A stretch of DNA of 43,473 nucleotides, taken from contig CALXWT010000009.1 in NCBI GenBank assembly GCA_944392445.1, positions 1-43,473 on the forward strand, given 5' to 3'. The position numbers were made by a program, and so were the translations under genes. Source of the stretch: an uncultured Clostridia bacterium. Lineage in GTDB: Bacteria > Bacillota > Clostridia > TANB77 > CAG-508. The notes below the pieces were generated by a model. The model was not told the DNA's origin. It searched no databases and was given only the letters and a program-made list of their open reading frames with translations. Position 1 is the stretch's first letter. Every line of letters starts with the position of its first letter. Positions 7,805 to 15,081 of this stretch are shown here, piece by piece.

Positions 7805-8515
7805 CTATTTGTCCTCTTTCATATACTCATATGTTATAGAACCTGCATATTTTGATATAGTAATATCATCTACTTTTGTTACTTCTGCTGTATTTCCATA
7901 TTCTCTAATTATGTCCAAGTAAGAACCTGCCCTTGTTAAAGCTCCATAGAGCAAGCTTTGTGAGCCTATCGCTCTTATATAAAATGGTGAACCTACTCTT
8001 TCTCCATTTATTTTTATTATATTTCCCTCACAAGTAATTGCTGAAGTATTAACTAATCTTTGGCCATTTATTTCTATTGCTTCTGCTCCTGCATTTTTTA
8101 GTTCATTTACTACGTCTTGTATATCTCCAAAATGTATTATTTGATATGATGGATTTAAACTATTTGTAACAGTAGCATCAGCTAATACGACTTCTACCCC
8201 ATCACCTGTTACATCTGTATTTCCAAGTAATATATTGTTTTCTCTAATTTCTTGCTCTTTTGCTTCTGCTGTACTATCGTTTTGTGTAGCTTCTTGTCTT
8301 ATTTTCTCTAATTCCTTTTGAGCATTTTCCAATTCACTATATGTATTATCATATTTTTCTTTCATTCTTAAAACTTCATCTCTTAAGCCATTATCTGATA
8401 AAGTTTGTGATACAGTTGAACTTGCAGAACTCATTGTTCTTAACTGAACACATATTGCTATTGTTAATAAGAAGCACATTACTCCTAAGGTAATCGCTAT
8501 TTGTTTTTTGTTCAA
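7805..8515 (-). CDS. DUF881 membrane protein, YlxW-like
   Basis: A 236-residue paralogue of the next gene downstream: one N-terminal membrane segment (ITLGVMCFLLTIAICV), a coiled coil and a DUF881 domain (TDVTGDGVEVVLADATVT, NELKNAGAEAIEINGQRLV). I chose the TTG at 8515 (MNKKQIAITLG) because GGAGG (8524-8528) is eight bases upstream. The longer in-frame ATG at 8563 would overlap ftsQ by 35 bp and lacks a ribosome site. With the TTG start the gene begins 13 bp after ftsQ. Confidence 0.85.
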   Translation of the reverse strand: MNKKQIAITLGVMCFLLTIAICVQLRTMSSASSTVSQTLSDNGLRDEVLRMKEKYDNTYSELENAQKELEKIRQEATQNDSTAEAKEQEIRENNILLGNTDVTGDGVEVVLADATVTNSLNPSYQIIHFGDIQDVVNELKNAGAEAIEINGQRLVNTSAITCEGNIIKINGERVGSPFYIRAIGSQSLLYGALTRAGSYLDIIREYGNTAEVTKVDDITISKYAGSITYEYMKEDK

Positions 8516-8528
8516 ATATATCGCCTCC

Positions 8529-9701
8529 CTAAACTTTCTCTCTAAAATATGGTTCTTCAACATTTAAATTTACGTTTAAATATATAATTCCTTCATTTTT
8601 TTCTTCATCTTTTAAGATTTTATTTATCCATAAAACTTTTGTGCTTAAATCTGATACATCGCCTAGATATATCTTCTTTTTTTCTGATGATAAATCAAGT
8701 ATATAATTATTTTTATCTGAAATATCAATTTGAGTAATCAATTCAGATAAATTATTGTCCCCACTTGATGTAGCTTCCATTATTTTTAAAACATCATTTA
8801 ATTTCTCTAAATCTGTTTCATTTAACCTACTACCTTCTACAATTTCCTCTGCTGGTGTATTATACCCTATTAGAACAGGAACTTCAAGTTTTTTACTTGT
8901 AATTTCTAAAATATATCCTTGATTGTTTATATATACGTAGGCATTTCCTAATGTTAACATATATGTAGCAGTTCTTTCCTCTACTTTTATTTCTATAGAA
9001 TCTGGTAATTTTCTGCTTATTTCCACATTATCTATATATGCATTTTGTTTTATTGCATCTTTTATGTCGCTTGTCCAAAAACTAAATATATTTTGCTCTA
9101 TGTTAAGTCCAGATAAACTTATAATTGTATCTGAAGATATTTTTGAGTTGCCATAAACCTCTATGTTTTTTATATTAAAAATCGGTGATAGTAATGTATA
9201 TACAATTCCTCCAATTATAATTGCAAATAGAGTTAAAATCTTAATAACCTTTAATATTTTTTTTCTCTTTCTTCTTGATATTTCTTGTTGTTTTGTTAAT
9301 TTTTTTGGTTCTTTTTTTACCTTTTTTCTTGCATTATTAGACTTTTTATAACTTTTCTTGGTACTTTTATGGTTAATTTCTTCTTCCTCTTCTTCATAGC
9401 CCCTCATGTATTTAGATTTTATTATGATGTCAGAATCATCCTCTATTTTTTTATTATTTTTAGCATTGCTTTTATTTCTATTATTATTCTTTCCCTTTTT
9501 ACTGTTAACTTTAGTTTTTTTCTTTGATTTTTTTATTTTTTTATCTACAATTTTGGGTTCGTCAATTCTTTTTAAGCCTATAACAATTTCCTCATCAAAA
9601 CTAAATTTGTCATCTTTTGTATTTGTATTTACATTTTCTTGCTCTATTTTATTTGCTTTTTTCTTTGTTCTTCTTGCTTTATCCTTAGCTACTCTTGGCA
9701 T
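8529..9701 (-). CDS. ftsQ: Cell division protein FtsQ/DivIB with a long basic cytoplasmic tail
   Basis: FtsQ/DivIB is a bitopic divisome protein that binds FtsB/DivIC and FtsL. Here a single membrane helix (about residues 152-171) is followed by the POTRA domain (FNIKNIEVYGNSKISSDTII) and the FtsQ beta domain (DNVEISRKLPDSIEIKVEER). Before the helix lies an unusually long tail of about 150 residues rich in Lys, Arg and Asn, with an acidic EEEEEE patch near 103-108. Total length is 390 residues, about 100 more than typical. The ATG directly abuts the murA stop codon, with GAAGGTGAG upstream, so translation is coupled. Confidence 0.9.
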   Translation of the reverse strand: MPRVAKDKARRTKKKANKIEQENVNTNTKDDKFSFDEEIVIGLKRIDEPKIVDKKIKKSKKKTKVNSKKGKNNNRNKSNAKNNKKIEDDSDIIIKSKYMRGYEEEEEEINHKSTKKSYKKSNNARKKVKKEPKKLTKQQEISRRKRKKILKVIKILTLFAIIIGGIVYTLLSPIFNIKNIEVYGNSKISSDTIISLSGLNIEQNIFSFWTSDIKDAIKQNAYIDNVEISRKLPDSIEIKVEERTATYMLTLGNAYVYINNQGYILEITSKKLEVPVLIGYNTPAEEIVEGSRLNETDLEKLNDVLKIMEATSSGDNNLSELITQIDISDKNNYILDLSSEKKKIYLGDVSDLSTKVLWINKILKDEEKNEGIIYLNVNLNVEEPYFREKV

Positions 9702-10958
9702 TTACTCACCTTCTTTTATCTTGATATTTGCACCTAAATTTCTTAGTTTTTTATCTAAACCTTCATATCCTCTTAATATATATTCAATGTTTGTTATTTC
9801 CGTTTTGCCTTTTGCTACCAATCCAGCAGTTACTAAGGCTGCTCCTCCTCTTAAGTCCGTACTCATAACTTTAGTTCCTGCTAATTTTCTAACACCTTTT
9901 ATTACTGCAGTCTTTCCTTCTATTGTAATTTTTGCACCCATTTTCTTTAATTCTGACATATATTTGTATCTATTTTCAAATATGTTTTCTACAACAATAG
10001 ACGTACCTCTTGATACAGTTAACATACTTGCAAATACAGATTGCATATCAGTTGGGAAACCTGGGTAAGGCATCGTTTTTATATCTACTGCTTTTAGTCT
10101 TTTTGGTGCTTCTAGCAAAACAGTTCTTTTTTCTTTTTTTATCTTACAACCACACTCTTCTAGTTTGTTTAAAACTGGGCTGATGTGATCTGGTATAACA
10201 TTGTTTAATCTTATCTTTCCACCTGTAATTGCAGTCATACATAAAAGACTTCCAGCTTCTATTCTATCGGGCATAATATTATAACTAATATCTTTTAATT
10301 TTTTTACCCCTGTTATTTTTATATTGCTGGTTCCTGCACCTTCTATTTTAGCTCCCATCTTGTTTAAACAGGTGGCTAAATCGGCTATTTCCGGCTCCAT
10401 TGCTGCATTTGTGATATTAGTTACTCCCTCTGCATACACAGATGCTAATATTATATTTTCGGTTGCTCCCACGCTTGGAAAATCCAAGTCTATATTTGCC
10501 CCTATTATTTTATCACATTTGCATATAATAAATCCAGCATTTTCCAAAATATTTATGCCTAATTTTTCAAAACTTTTTAAATGGAGGTCAATTGGTCTTG
10601 CTCCAATGTCACATCCACCTGGATATGAAAACGTTACTTCCTTGAATCTGCCTAGGATTGCACCTGCTAGAATAACCGTTGAACGCATTTGATGCATTAA
10701 ATGTTCTGGTATTTCTTTTTTAATTATATTTTTTGAATCTATTTCTATTTTATCTTTAGTTTTTTTGACCTTGCATCCTAAAAATTTTAATATTTCCTGA
10801 GTTATTTTTGTATCCCTTATATTTGGAACGTTATATAATTTAGTGGTTCCTGCATTTAGTATGGTAGATGCAAGTATTGGAAGTGATGCATTTTTCGACC
10901 CTGATACATATTCTTCTCCTTCTAATCTTTTTCCACCTTCTATTATGTAACTTGGCAT
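9702..10958 (-). CDS. murA: UDP-N-acetylglucosamine 1-carboxyvinyltransferase
   Basis: First committed step of peptidoglycan synthesis: transfer of enolpyruvate from PEP to UDP-GlcNAc in the cytoplasm. The 418-residue product has the SGSKNASLPIL substrate loop (Lys22, Asn23) and the catalytic loop PGGCDIGARPIDLH with Cys116, the fosfomycin target in the family. I chose ATG 10958, which has AAAGGGTG six bases upstream; a GTG at 10967 directly touches that site. It heads a leftward unit with ftsQ, ylxW, ylxX and sbp. In many Firmicutes murA or murB occupies this place before ftsQ. Confidence 0.95.
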   Translation of the reverse strand: MPSYIIEGGKRLEGEEYVSGSKNASLPILASTILNAGTTKLYNVPNIRDTKITQEILKFLGCKVKKTKDKIEIDSKNIIKKEIPEHLMHQMRSTVILAGAILGRFKEVTFSYPGGCDIGARPIDLHLKSFEKLGINILENAGFIICKCDKIIGANIDLDFPSVGATENIILASVYAEGVTNITNAAMEPEIADLATCLNKMGAKIEGAGTSNIKITGVKKLKDISYNIMPDRIEAGSLLCMTAITGGKIRLNNVIPDHISPVLNKLEECGCKIKKEKRTVLLEAPKRLKAVDIKTMPYPGFPTDMQSVFASMLTVSRGTSIVVENIFENRYKYMSELKKMGAKITIEGKTAVIKGVRKLAGTKVMSTDLRGGAALVTAGLVAKGKTEITNIEYILRGYEGLDKKLRNLGANIKIKEGE

Positions 10959-11042
10959 TTTTTTCACCCTTTCATAAAATATTTTTGCTATATTTTATGT
11001 CTTCTTAACATAAAAGGTGAAAATGATAAAGAGTTAATTTAC

Positions 11043-11082
11043 AATAAAAGAAAGAGAGAACCCGAAATTTCAAAGTTCTCTC
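11043..11082 (-). terminator. Intrinsic terminator of the 11095-11715 gene
   Basis: GAGAGAAC and GTTCTCTC (54-61 and 75-82 of 11000) form an 8-bp stem extended by A/T pairs, followed leftward by a T-rich tract (TTTCTTTTATT). It lies 13 bp after the stop codon. A T-rich run on the other side makes it potentially bidirectional. Confidence 0.8.
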
Positions 11083-11094
11083 CTTCTTTTTGTG

Positions 11095-11715
11095 TTACTT
11101 TTGCATTTTTCTTGTAATAGACGGCACTGCGTCACATATAGGAATGTTCATCAAATAGTCAAACACATCTGCCTCCACAGCAGAAGACCTACTCTTTTCC
11201 TTAACAGAACCACCCACTAGTGCAACTCCATCTTTCCATACTACTATTCTGTTCCAGTTAGCAGTATCCGGCTTATTGCACAGGCTTTCCCAACTTTCTC
11301 CATTCGAAAGTTTTTGAGCCCAGTATAGTGCGAGCTCAATCCAATTCGTAACGTGTCCTCCTTTTTGATGAGCAAAAAGATTCATCTCTCTAAATGTTTT
11401 TACCTTCCATCCTTTTGATGGCATCATTATCTGGAACGCCTCTCTATATTTTGGCTCTTTCTTCATTGCTTCCAGAGCCTCCAATATGAGTAGTCTTGTT
11501 TTTTCTTGTACGATGTCACTCCTTTTCTTTTCGAAGACTTTTTGATTTATTAACTCCGGGTTTACATCTATCCACTGGTTTTCTGTTGAGCCTTGAGTTT
11601 CTTTTAACTCCTCCTTGCTAGAGTTTTCGGAGCTAAAATGCTCTTCTACTATCTGAACGAGTTCATCCTCCGAAAAGGTCATCTCCCGTCCATTTACCAA
11701 CAAAGTAACTTTCAT
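11095..11715 (-). CDS. Orphan protein of unknown function, atypical composition
   Basis: I do not recognise this 206-residue protein. It is soluble, acidic at the N-terminus (SEDELVQIVEEH) and basic at the C-terminus (SITRKMQK), with no signal peptide or membrane segment. Codon use differs from the neighbours: more third-position G/C, many CTC, TCC, GTC, CAG and AAG codons, and a CGG at codon 10 (11686-11688), a codon absent from the ordinary genes around it. It has its own promoter, an operator-like palindrome, AGGAGG 11 bases before the ATG, and its own terminator: a complete single-gene cassette between murA and topB. Recent horizontal acquisition is likely. Confidence 0.75.
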   Translation of the reverse strand: MKVTLLVNGREMTFSEDELVQIVEEHFSSENSSKEELKETQGSTENQWIDVNPELINQKVFEKKRSDIVQEKTRLLILEALEAMKKEPKYREAFQIMMPSKGWKVKTFREMNLFAHQKGGHVTNWIELALYWAQKLSNGESWESLCNKPDTANWNRIVVWKDGVALVGGSVKEKSRSSAVEADVFDYLMNIPICDAVPSITRKMQK

Positions 11716-11752
11716 AAAGCTTTTTTCCTCCTGTCAATTTTTTATAAAACTT

Positions 11753-11765
11753 AAGCGAATCGCTT
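11753..11765. promoter_or_regulatory. Palindrome AAGCGA-A-TCGCTT, possible operator
   Basis: A perfect 6+6 inverted repeat with a one-base centre lies just downstream of the -10 of the orphan gene, near the expected start site. This is a position suited to a repressor, or to a hairpin at the mRNA 5' end. Confidence 0.4.
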
Positions 11766-11775
11766 TATACTAATT

Positions 11776-11804
11776 ATTTTAGCATAATTTTACATAATTA
11801 TCAA
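11776..11804 (-). promoter_or_regulatory. Promoter of the 11095-11715 gene (sigma-A)
   Basis: -35 TTGATA (11799-11804), 17-bp spacer, -10 TAAAAT (11776-11781), reading into the orphan gene just after topB ends at 11820. Confidence 0.75.
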
Positions 11805-11819
11805 GGATAGCTTATTTTA

Positions 11820-13820
11820 TTACCACTTCACCACAAGTTTATTTACTTTTGAGTTTATATAATTTTCTAGTTTTTCCATAAATACATCTGGCTTTATTTC
11901 TTTTTTGGCCACCATATCTAGCCCCTTCTCCCAACTTGCTGTAAGTTTTGGGTTAAGCATATCTGGCATAGAGCTATTTACCACATCATATATAACCTCT
12001 CCTTTTTTAGTCGGTGTAATTATTTGTGTTTTTGTATTTATGGCTATGTAACCTATTCTCTCTAGCTTTTTCATTATTTCTGCTCTAGTTGCACTTGTGC
12101 CAATTCCTGCTCCTTTTATTTGTTCCCTCAGTTCCTCGTCTTCTATTAGTTTTCCGGCATTTTCCATTGCAAGTATTATAGATCCTGAGTTGTACCTTGA
12201 TGGTGGTGTAGTTTCTGAAGTTTTTATTTCGAAGTTTACTACTTCTATTTCTTGTCCCTTTTTTAGAGAATTTAAAATATTTAAATCTGTTTCTGCATTT
12301 TCTGAATCTTTTTTTTCTATGTTTTCCACACTTTGTACATTATAATGCACATCCTTAGCATTTTCCTCTAGTTGTAGTTTCTCTTTTTTATCATTTACTA
12401 TTTTCCTGTCTTTTAGCACATCTAGATATCCTTGTTTTGTGCATACTTTACCACTAGCATTAAATTCTTCATTTTCTATGCTTATTGTTACAGAAATTTT
12501 GTTAAATTCTGCTGGCGGATAAAAAATTGCTAAAAACCTTTTGGTTATAACTTTATATACTTGTTTTTGTAAATCTGGTAGTTTATCAAAATTTTCATAT
12601 CCTTGTCCAGTTGGTATTATTGCATAGTGATCTGTTATCTTGCTATCATTTACATATTTTGTTTTGGTTAAGTCGGTCTTATACTTTTCTTCTGCCATCT
12701 GTTTTATATATCCCTGTACTTCATCATCTTTATACCCTTTTGCAATTCCATTTAAGTTTTTTGATATTACTTTAGCAATTGCTGTAGAAAGCACCCTTGC
12801 ATCAGTTCTAGGATAGGTTACTAATTTTTTCTCGTATAACTCCTGTATTATTTCCAAAGTCTGGTCTGGCTTAATTTTAAATCTTTTTGTACATTCATTC
12901 TGTATTTCTGCCAAATTAAATAAAAGTGGTGCATTCTCTTTTGTTTTGCTTTTTTTAACTTCGGTAATTATTGCTTTTTTATTTTGAAGTGATACGATAA
13001 AAGCTTTAGCGTCACTTTCTTTCTTAAAACCAGATTCGTTATATAATTTTGGTGACTCATACATTACTGATTTTTCATTTACTTTCCATTCTGCTTTTAA
13101 AGAATTTTTTTCATCTCCAAATGCTCCTATTATTTTGTAATACGGTGTTTTTACAAAATTTCTTATTTCGCGTTCTCTTGAAACAATCATACCGAGTACG
13201 CAAGTCATAACTCTTCCTACAGAAATGCAAATTTTATCCTCGTCTAGTTCTTTTGCCACTCTTCTGCCATATATTATAGATAATAACCTTGAAAAATTTA
13301 TTCCTATAAGATAATCTTCTTTCGCTCTTAAATATGCGGAGTCTGATAAACTGTCGTATTCAGATAAATCTTTTGCCTCTTCTATTCCTCTTTTTATTTC
13401 CTCTTCAGTTTGTGAATCTATCCATACTCTTTTTCTATGTTCTTTTTTTATTCCTATTTGATTCTCTACTAATCTAAAAATATATTCTCCCTCACGCCCG
13501 GAGTCGGTTGCAACATAAACAGAATCTACATCATCTCGTGAAAGTAGATTTTTTATAATATTGTATTGTTTCTGTACATTTGAAATAACTTCATATTTAT
13601 ATTCTTTAGGCATAAAAGGAAGAGTATCTAGTCTCCAAAACTTAAGTTTTTCGTCATAAGCTTCTGGATAAGACATAGTAACTAAGTGACCAACACACCA
13701 AGTTACTATCCAATTTTCAGATTCTAAATACCCGTCTTTTCTTTGTCCATTTATTTTTAATACTTTTGCAAATTCCATTGCAACTGAAGGTTTTTCTGTT
13801 ATAAGTAATTTCTTTAGCAT
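11820..13820 (-). CDS. topB: DNA topoisomerase III
   Basis: A type IA topoisomerase that cuts one strand and passes another, acting in decatenation and recombination intermediates. N-terminal Toprim motifs are LLITEKPSVAMEFAKVL and VYVATDSGREGEYIFRLVE; the catalytic tyrosine is in LVTYPRTDARVLS; the GIGTSATRAEIMKKLERIGYI segment near the C-terminus is typical of TopB. Length is 666 residues, with no C-terminal zinc ribbons, in contrast to the topA at 36975. GAGGTAAAG immediately precedes the ATG. A second type IA enzyme next to topA in one genome is normal for Firmicutes. Confidence 0.95.
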   Translation of the reverse strand: MLKKLLITEKPSVAMEFAKVLKINGQRKDGYLESENWIVTWCVGHLVTMSYPEAYDEKLKFWRLDTLPFMPKEYKYEVISNVQKQYNIIKNLLSRDDVDSVYVATDSGREGEYIFRLVENQIGIKKEHRKRVWIDSQTEEEIKRGIEEAKDLSEYDSLSDSAYLRAKEDYLIGINFSRLLSIIYGRRVAKELDEDKICISVGRVMTCVLGMIVSREREIRNFVKTPYYKIIGAFGDEKNSLKAEWKVNEKSVMYESPKLYNESGFKKESDAKAFIVSLQNKKAIITEVKKSKTKENAPLLFNLAEIQNECTKRFKIKPDQTLEIIQELYEKKLVTYPRTDARVLSTAIAKVISKNLNGIAKGYKDDEVQGYIKQMAEEKYKTDLTKTKYVNDSKITDHYAIIPTGQGYENFDKLPDLQKQVYKVITKRFLAIFYPPAEFNKISVTISIENEEFNASGKVCTKQGYLDVLKDRKIVNDKKEKLQLEENAKDVHYNVQSVENIEKKDSENAETDLNILNSLKKGQEIEVVNFEIKTSETTPPSRYNSGSIILAMENAGKLIEDEELREQIKGAGIGTSATRAEIMKKLERIGYIAINTKTQIITPTKKGEVIYDVVNSSMPDMLNPKLTASWEKGLDMVAKKEIKPDVFMEKLENYINSKVNKLVVKW

Positions 13821-13926
13821 CTTTACCTCTACTCTTCTTATTTCTTAATATAAATAACAATTATTTATTAGTAACAAAGCATATCTTTTGCATGTTTTTT
13901 CTACTATCTCTTTCTTAATTATTAAC

Positions 13927-13950
13927 AGAACTCAAGTTTCCTTGAGTTCT
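13927..13950 (-). terminator. Stem-loop after the 13956-14798 gene
   Basis: A perfect 10-bp stem AGAACTCAAG/CTTGAGTTCT with a four-base loop lies 6 bp beyond the stop codon. The following tract (GTTAATAATT) has few consecutive T, so this is a weak terminator or an mRNA 3' end stabiliser. Confidence 0.5.
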
Positions 13951-13955
13951 TCAAA

Positions 13956-14798
13956 TTATTCAAATAATATTATATCCATTTTAGAAGTATACTCTCCATT
14001 TCCATACGCATATACTATGTATAATCTTCCCTCTGGTCCTAAGAAATAGCCATTTGCATTATCTACTGTATATATATCACTAGTTAAATCTCTTATATAT
14101 ACTTGATTATATCCCATATTTTGTAATGCTTGGTCTTCCGCGTCTGCCTCTGTTACTACTTCTTTTATTTTGTTATTTACTTCGTCTCTATTTAGTTGTT
14201 TTTGTGTAATTAAATCAATAAGCGATGCCTCTGTATTTGTAGATAAGTTATAATTGTATGTTTGAATTATTATTCTTTGTGCTGATGTGCTTTCTTTAAG
14301 TGTAGATCTTATTACCACAGATAGTATGTTGCCATTCACATACGCTGTATAATCAATACTGTAAATTGATTTATTATTTGAATCTGTATTCTGCAATATG
14401 TCATTTGCTTTATCTACAAATATTGTTTGAGTTGTATTATTTAACTTTGTTGCTACATCACTTCTTATATTTATAATTGGAATATGAATATTTACCTCAT
14501 AATTATCTGTCATTTCTAGTCTTTCATAAATTGTATAAACTATATCATCATTTCCATTTATTTTAGAAATCCCTGTTGTATCAAAGCTACCTAAATTTAA
14601 AGTATTAGTAAATAATTGTTCAAATTCATCTTTTATCTCTATTTGAGATAATCCTTGTTCTAATATGCTATTTTGATCTTCTTCTGCTAAATCTAGTCCA
14701 CCATAATCCCCATCAATAAATTGAGCATAAATTCCTGCTAAAATTGCTAAAATGCAAAATACACTTATTAGAATATATAGTATTTTAGGGTTCTTCAT
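13956..14798 (-). CDS. Membrane-anchored protein with DUF4163/DUF3298-like domain
   Basis: A 280-residue protein with one N-terminal hydrophobic segment (about residues 6-25, no clear cleavage site) and an extracytoplasmic part. The region from about 85 to 210 (EVNIHIPIINIRSDVATKLN, YSIDYTAYVNGNILSVVIRS, TYNYNLSTNTEASLIDLI) follows the pattern of the DUF4163 and DUF3298 domains that accompany PdaC-type deacetylases and RsiV-type anti-sigma factors. No catalytic domain follows, so the function is unknown. AAAGGTGA lies four bases before the ATG. It diverges from clpE across a 283-bp gap that holds the clpE promoter and, at 14829-14871, an inverted repeat TATTGTATA/TATACAATA. Confidence 0.6.
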   Translation of the reverse strand: MKNPKILYILISVFCILAILAGIYAQFIDGDYGGLDLAEEDQNSILEQGLSQIEIKDEFEQLFTNTLNLGSFDTTGISKINGNDDIVYTIYERLEMTDNYEVNIHIPIINIRSDVATKLNNTTQTIFVDKANDILQNTDSNNKSIYSIDYTAYVNGNILSVVIRSTLKESTSAQRIIIQTYNYNLSTNTEASLIDLITQKQLNRDEVNNKIKEVVTEADAEDQALQNMGYNQVYIRDLTSDIYTVDNANGYFLGPEGRLYIVYAYGNGEYTSKMDIILFE

Positions 14799-14992
14799 TT
14801 TCTCACCTTTTCTAAATTATTTCTACCTTATATTGTATATAAAAATTAAGAAATATTTATTATACAATATAAATAGTTTTAATCTTTTTAAGATATGTAT
14901 ATTTGCAAAATAAATACACATATAATAAAGTGCTTTTTTATAGTATACAACATAAATATAAAAATTTCAATTATTATTTTAGGCTTATTTAA

Positions 14993-15021
14993 TTGACTTT
15001 CGCTGTATTTTAATGTATTAT
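14993..15021 (+). promoter_or_regulatory. clpE promoter (sigma-A)
   Basis: -35 TTGACT (14993-14998), 17-bp spacer, -10 TATTAT (15016-15021), start about 55 bases before the clpE ATG. I looked for the tandem GGTCAAA heptads of a CtsR operator around it and saw none. Confidence 0.8.
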
Positions 15022-15081
15022 ATACTATGTATTAATAGCAAAATTTTAATGAGTATAAACTCGAATGGAGGTTTTTATATA

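Noticed and set aside
14799..15081. A CtsR operator expected for clpE.
   Set aside because: No tandem GGTCAAA heptads are visible around the promoter, so CtsR control cannot be supported from this sequence.
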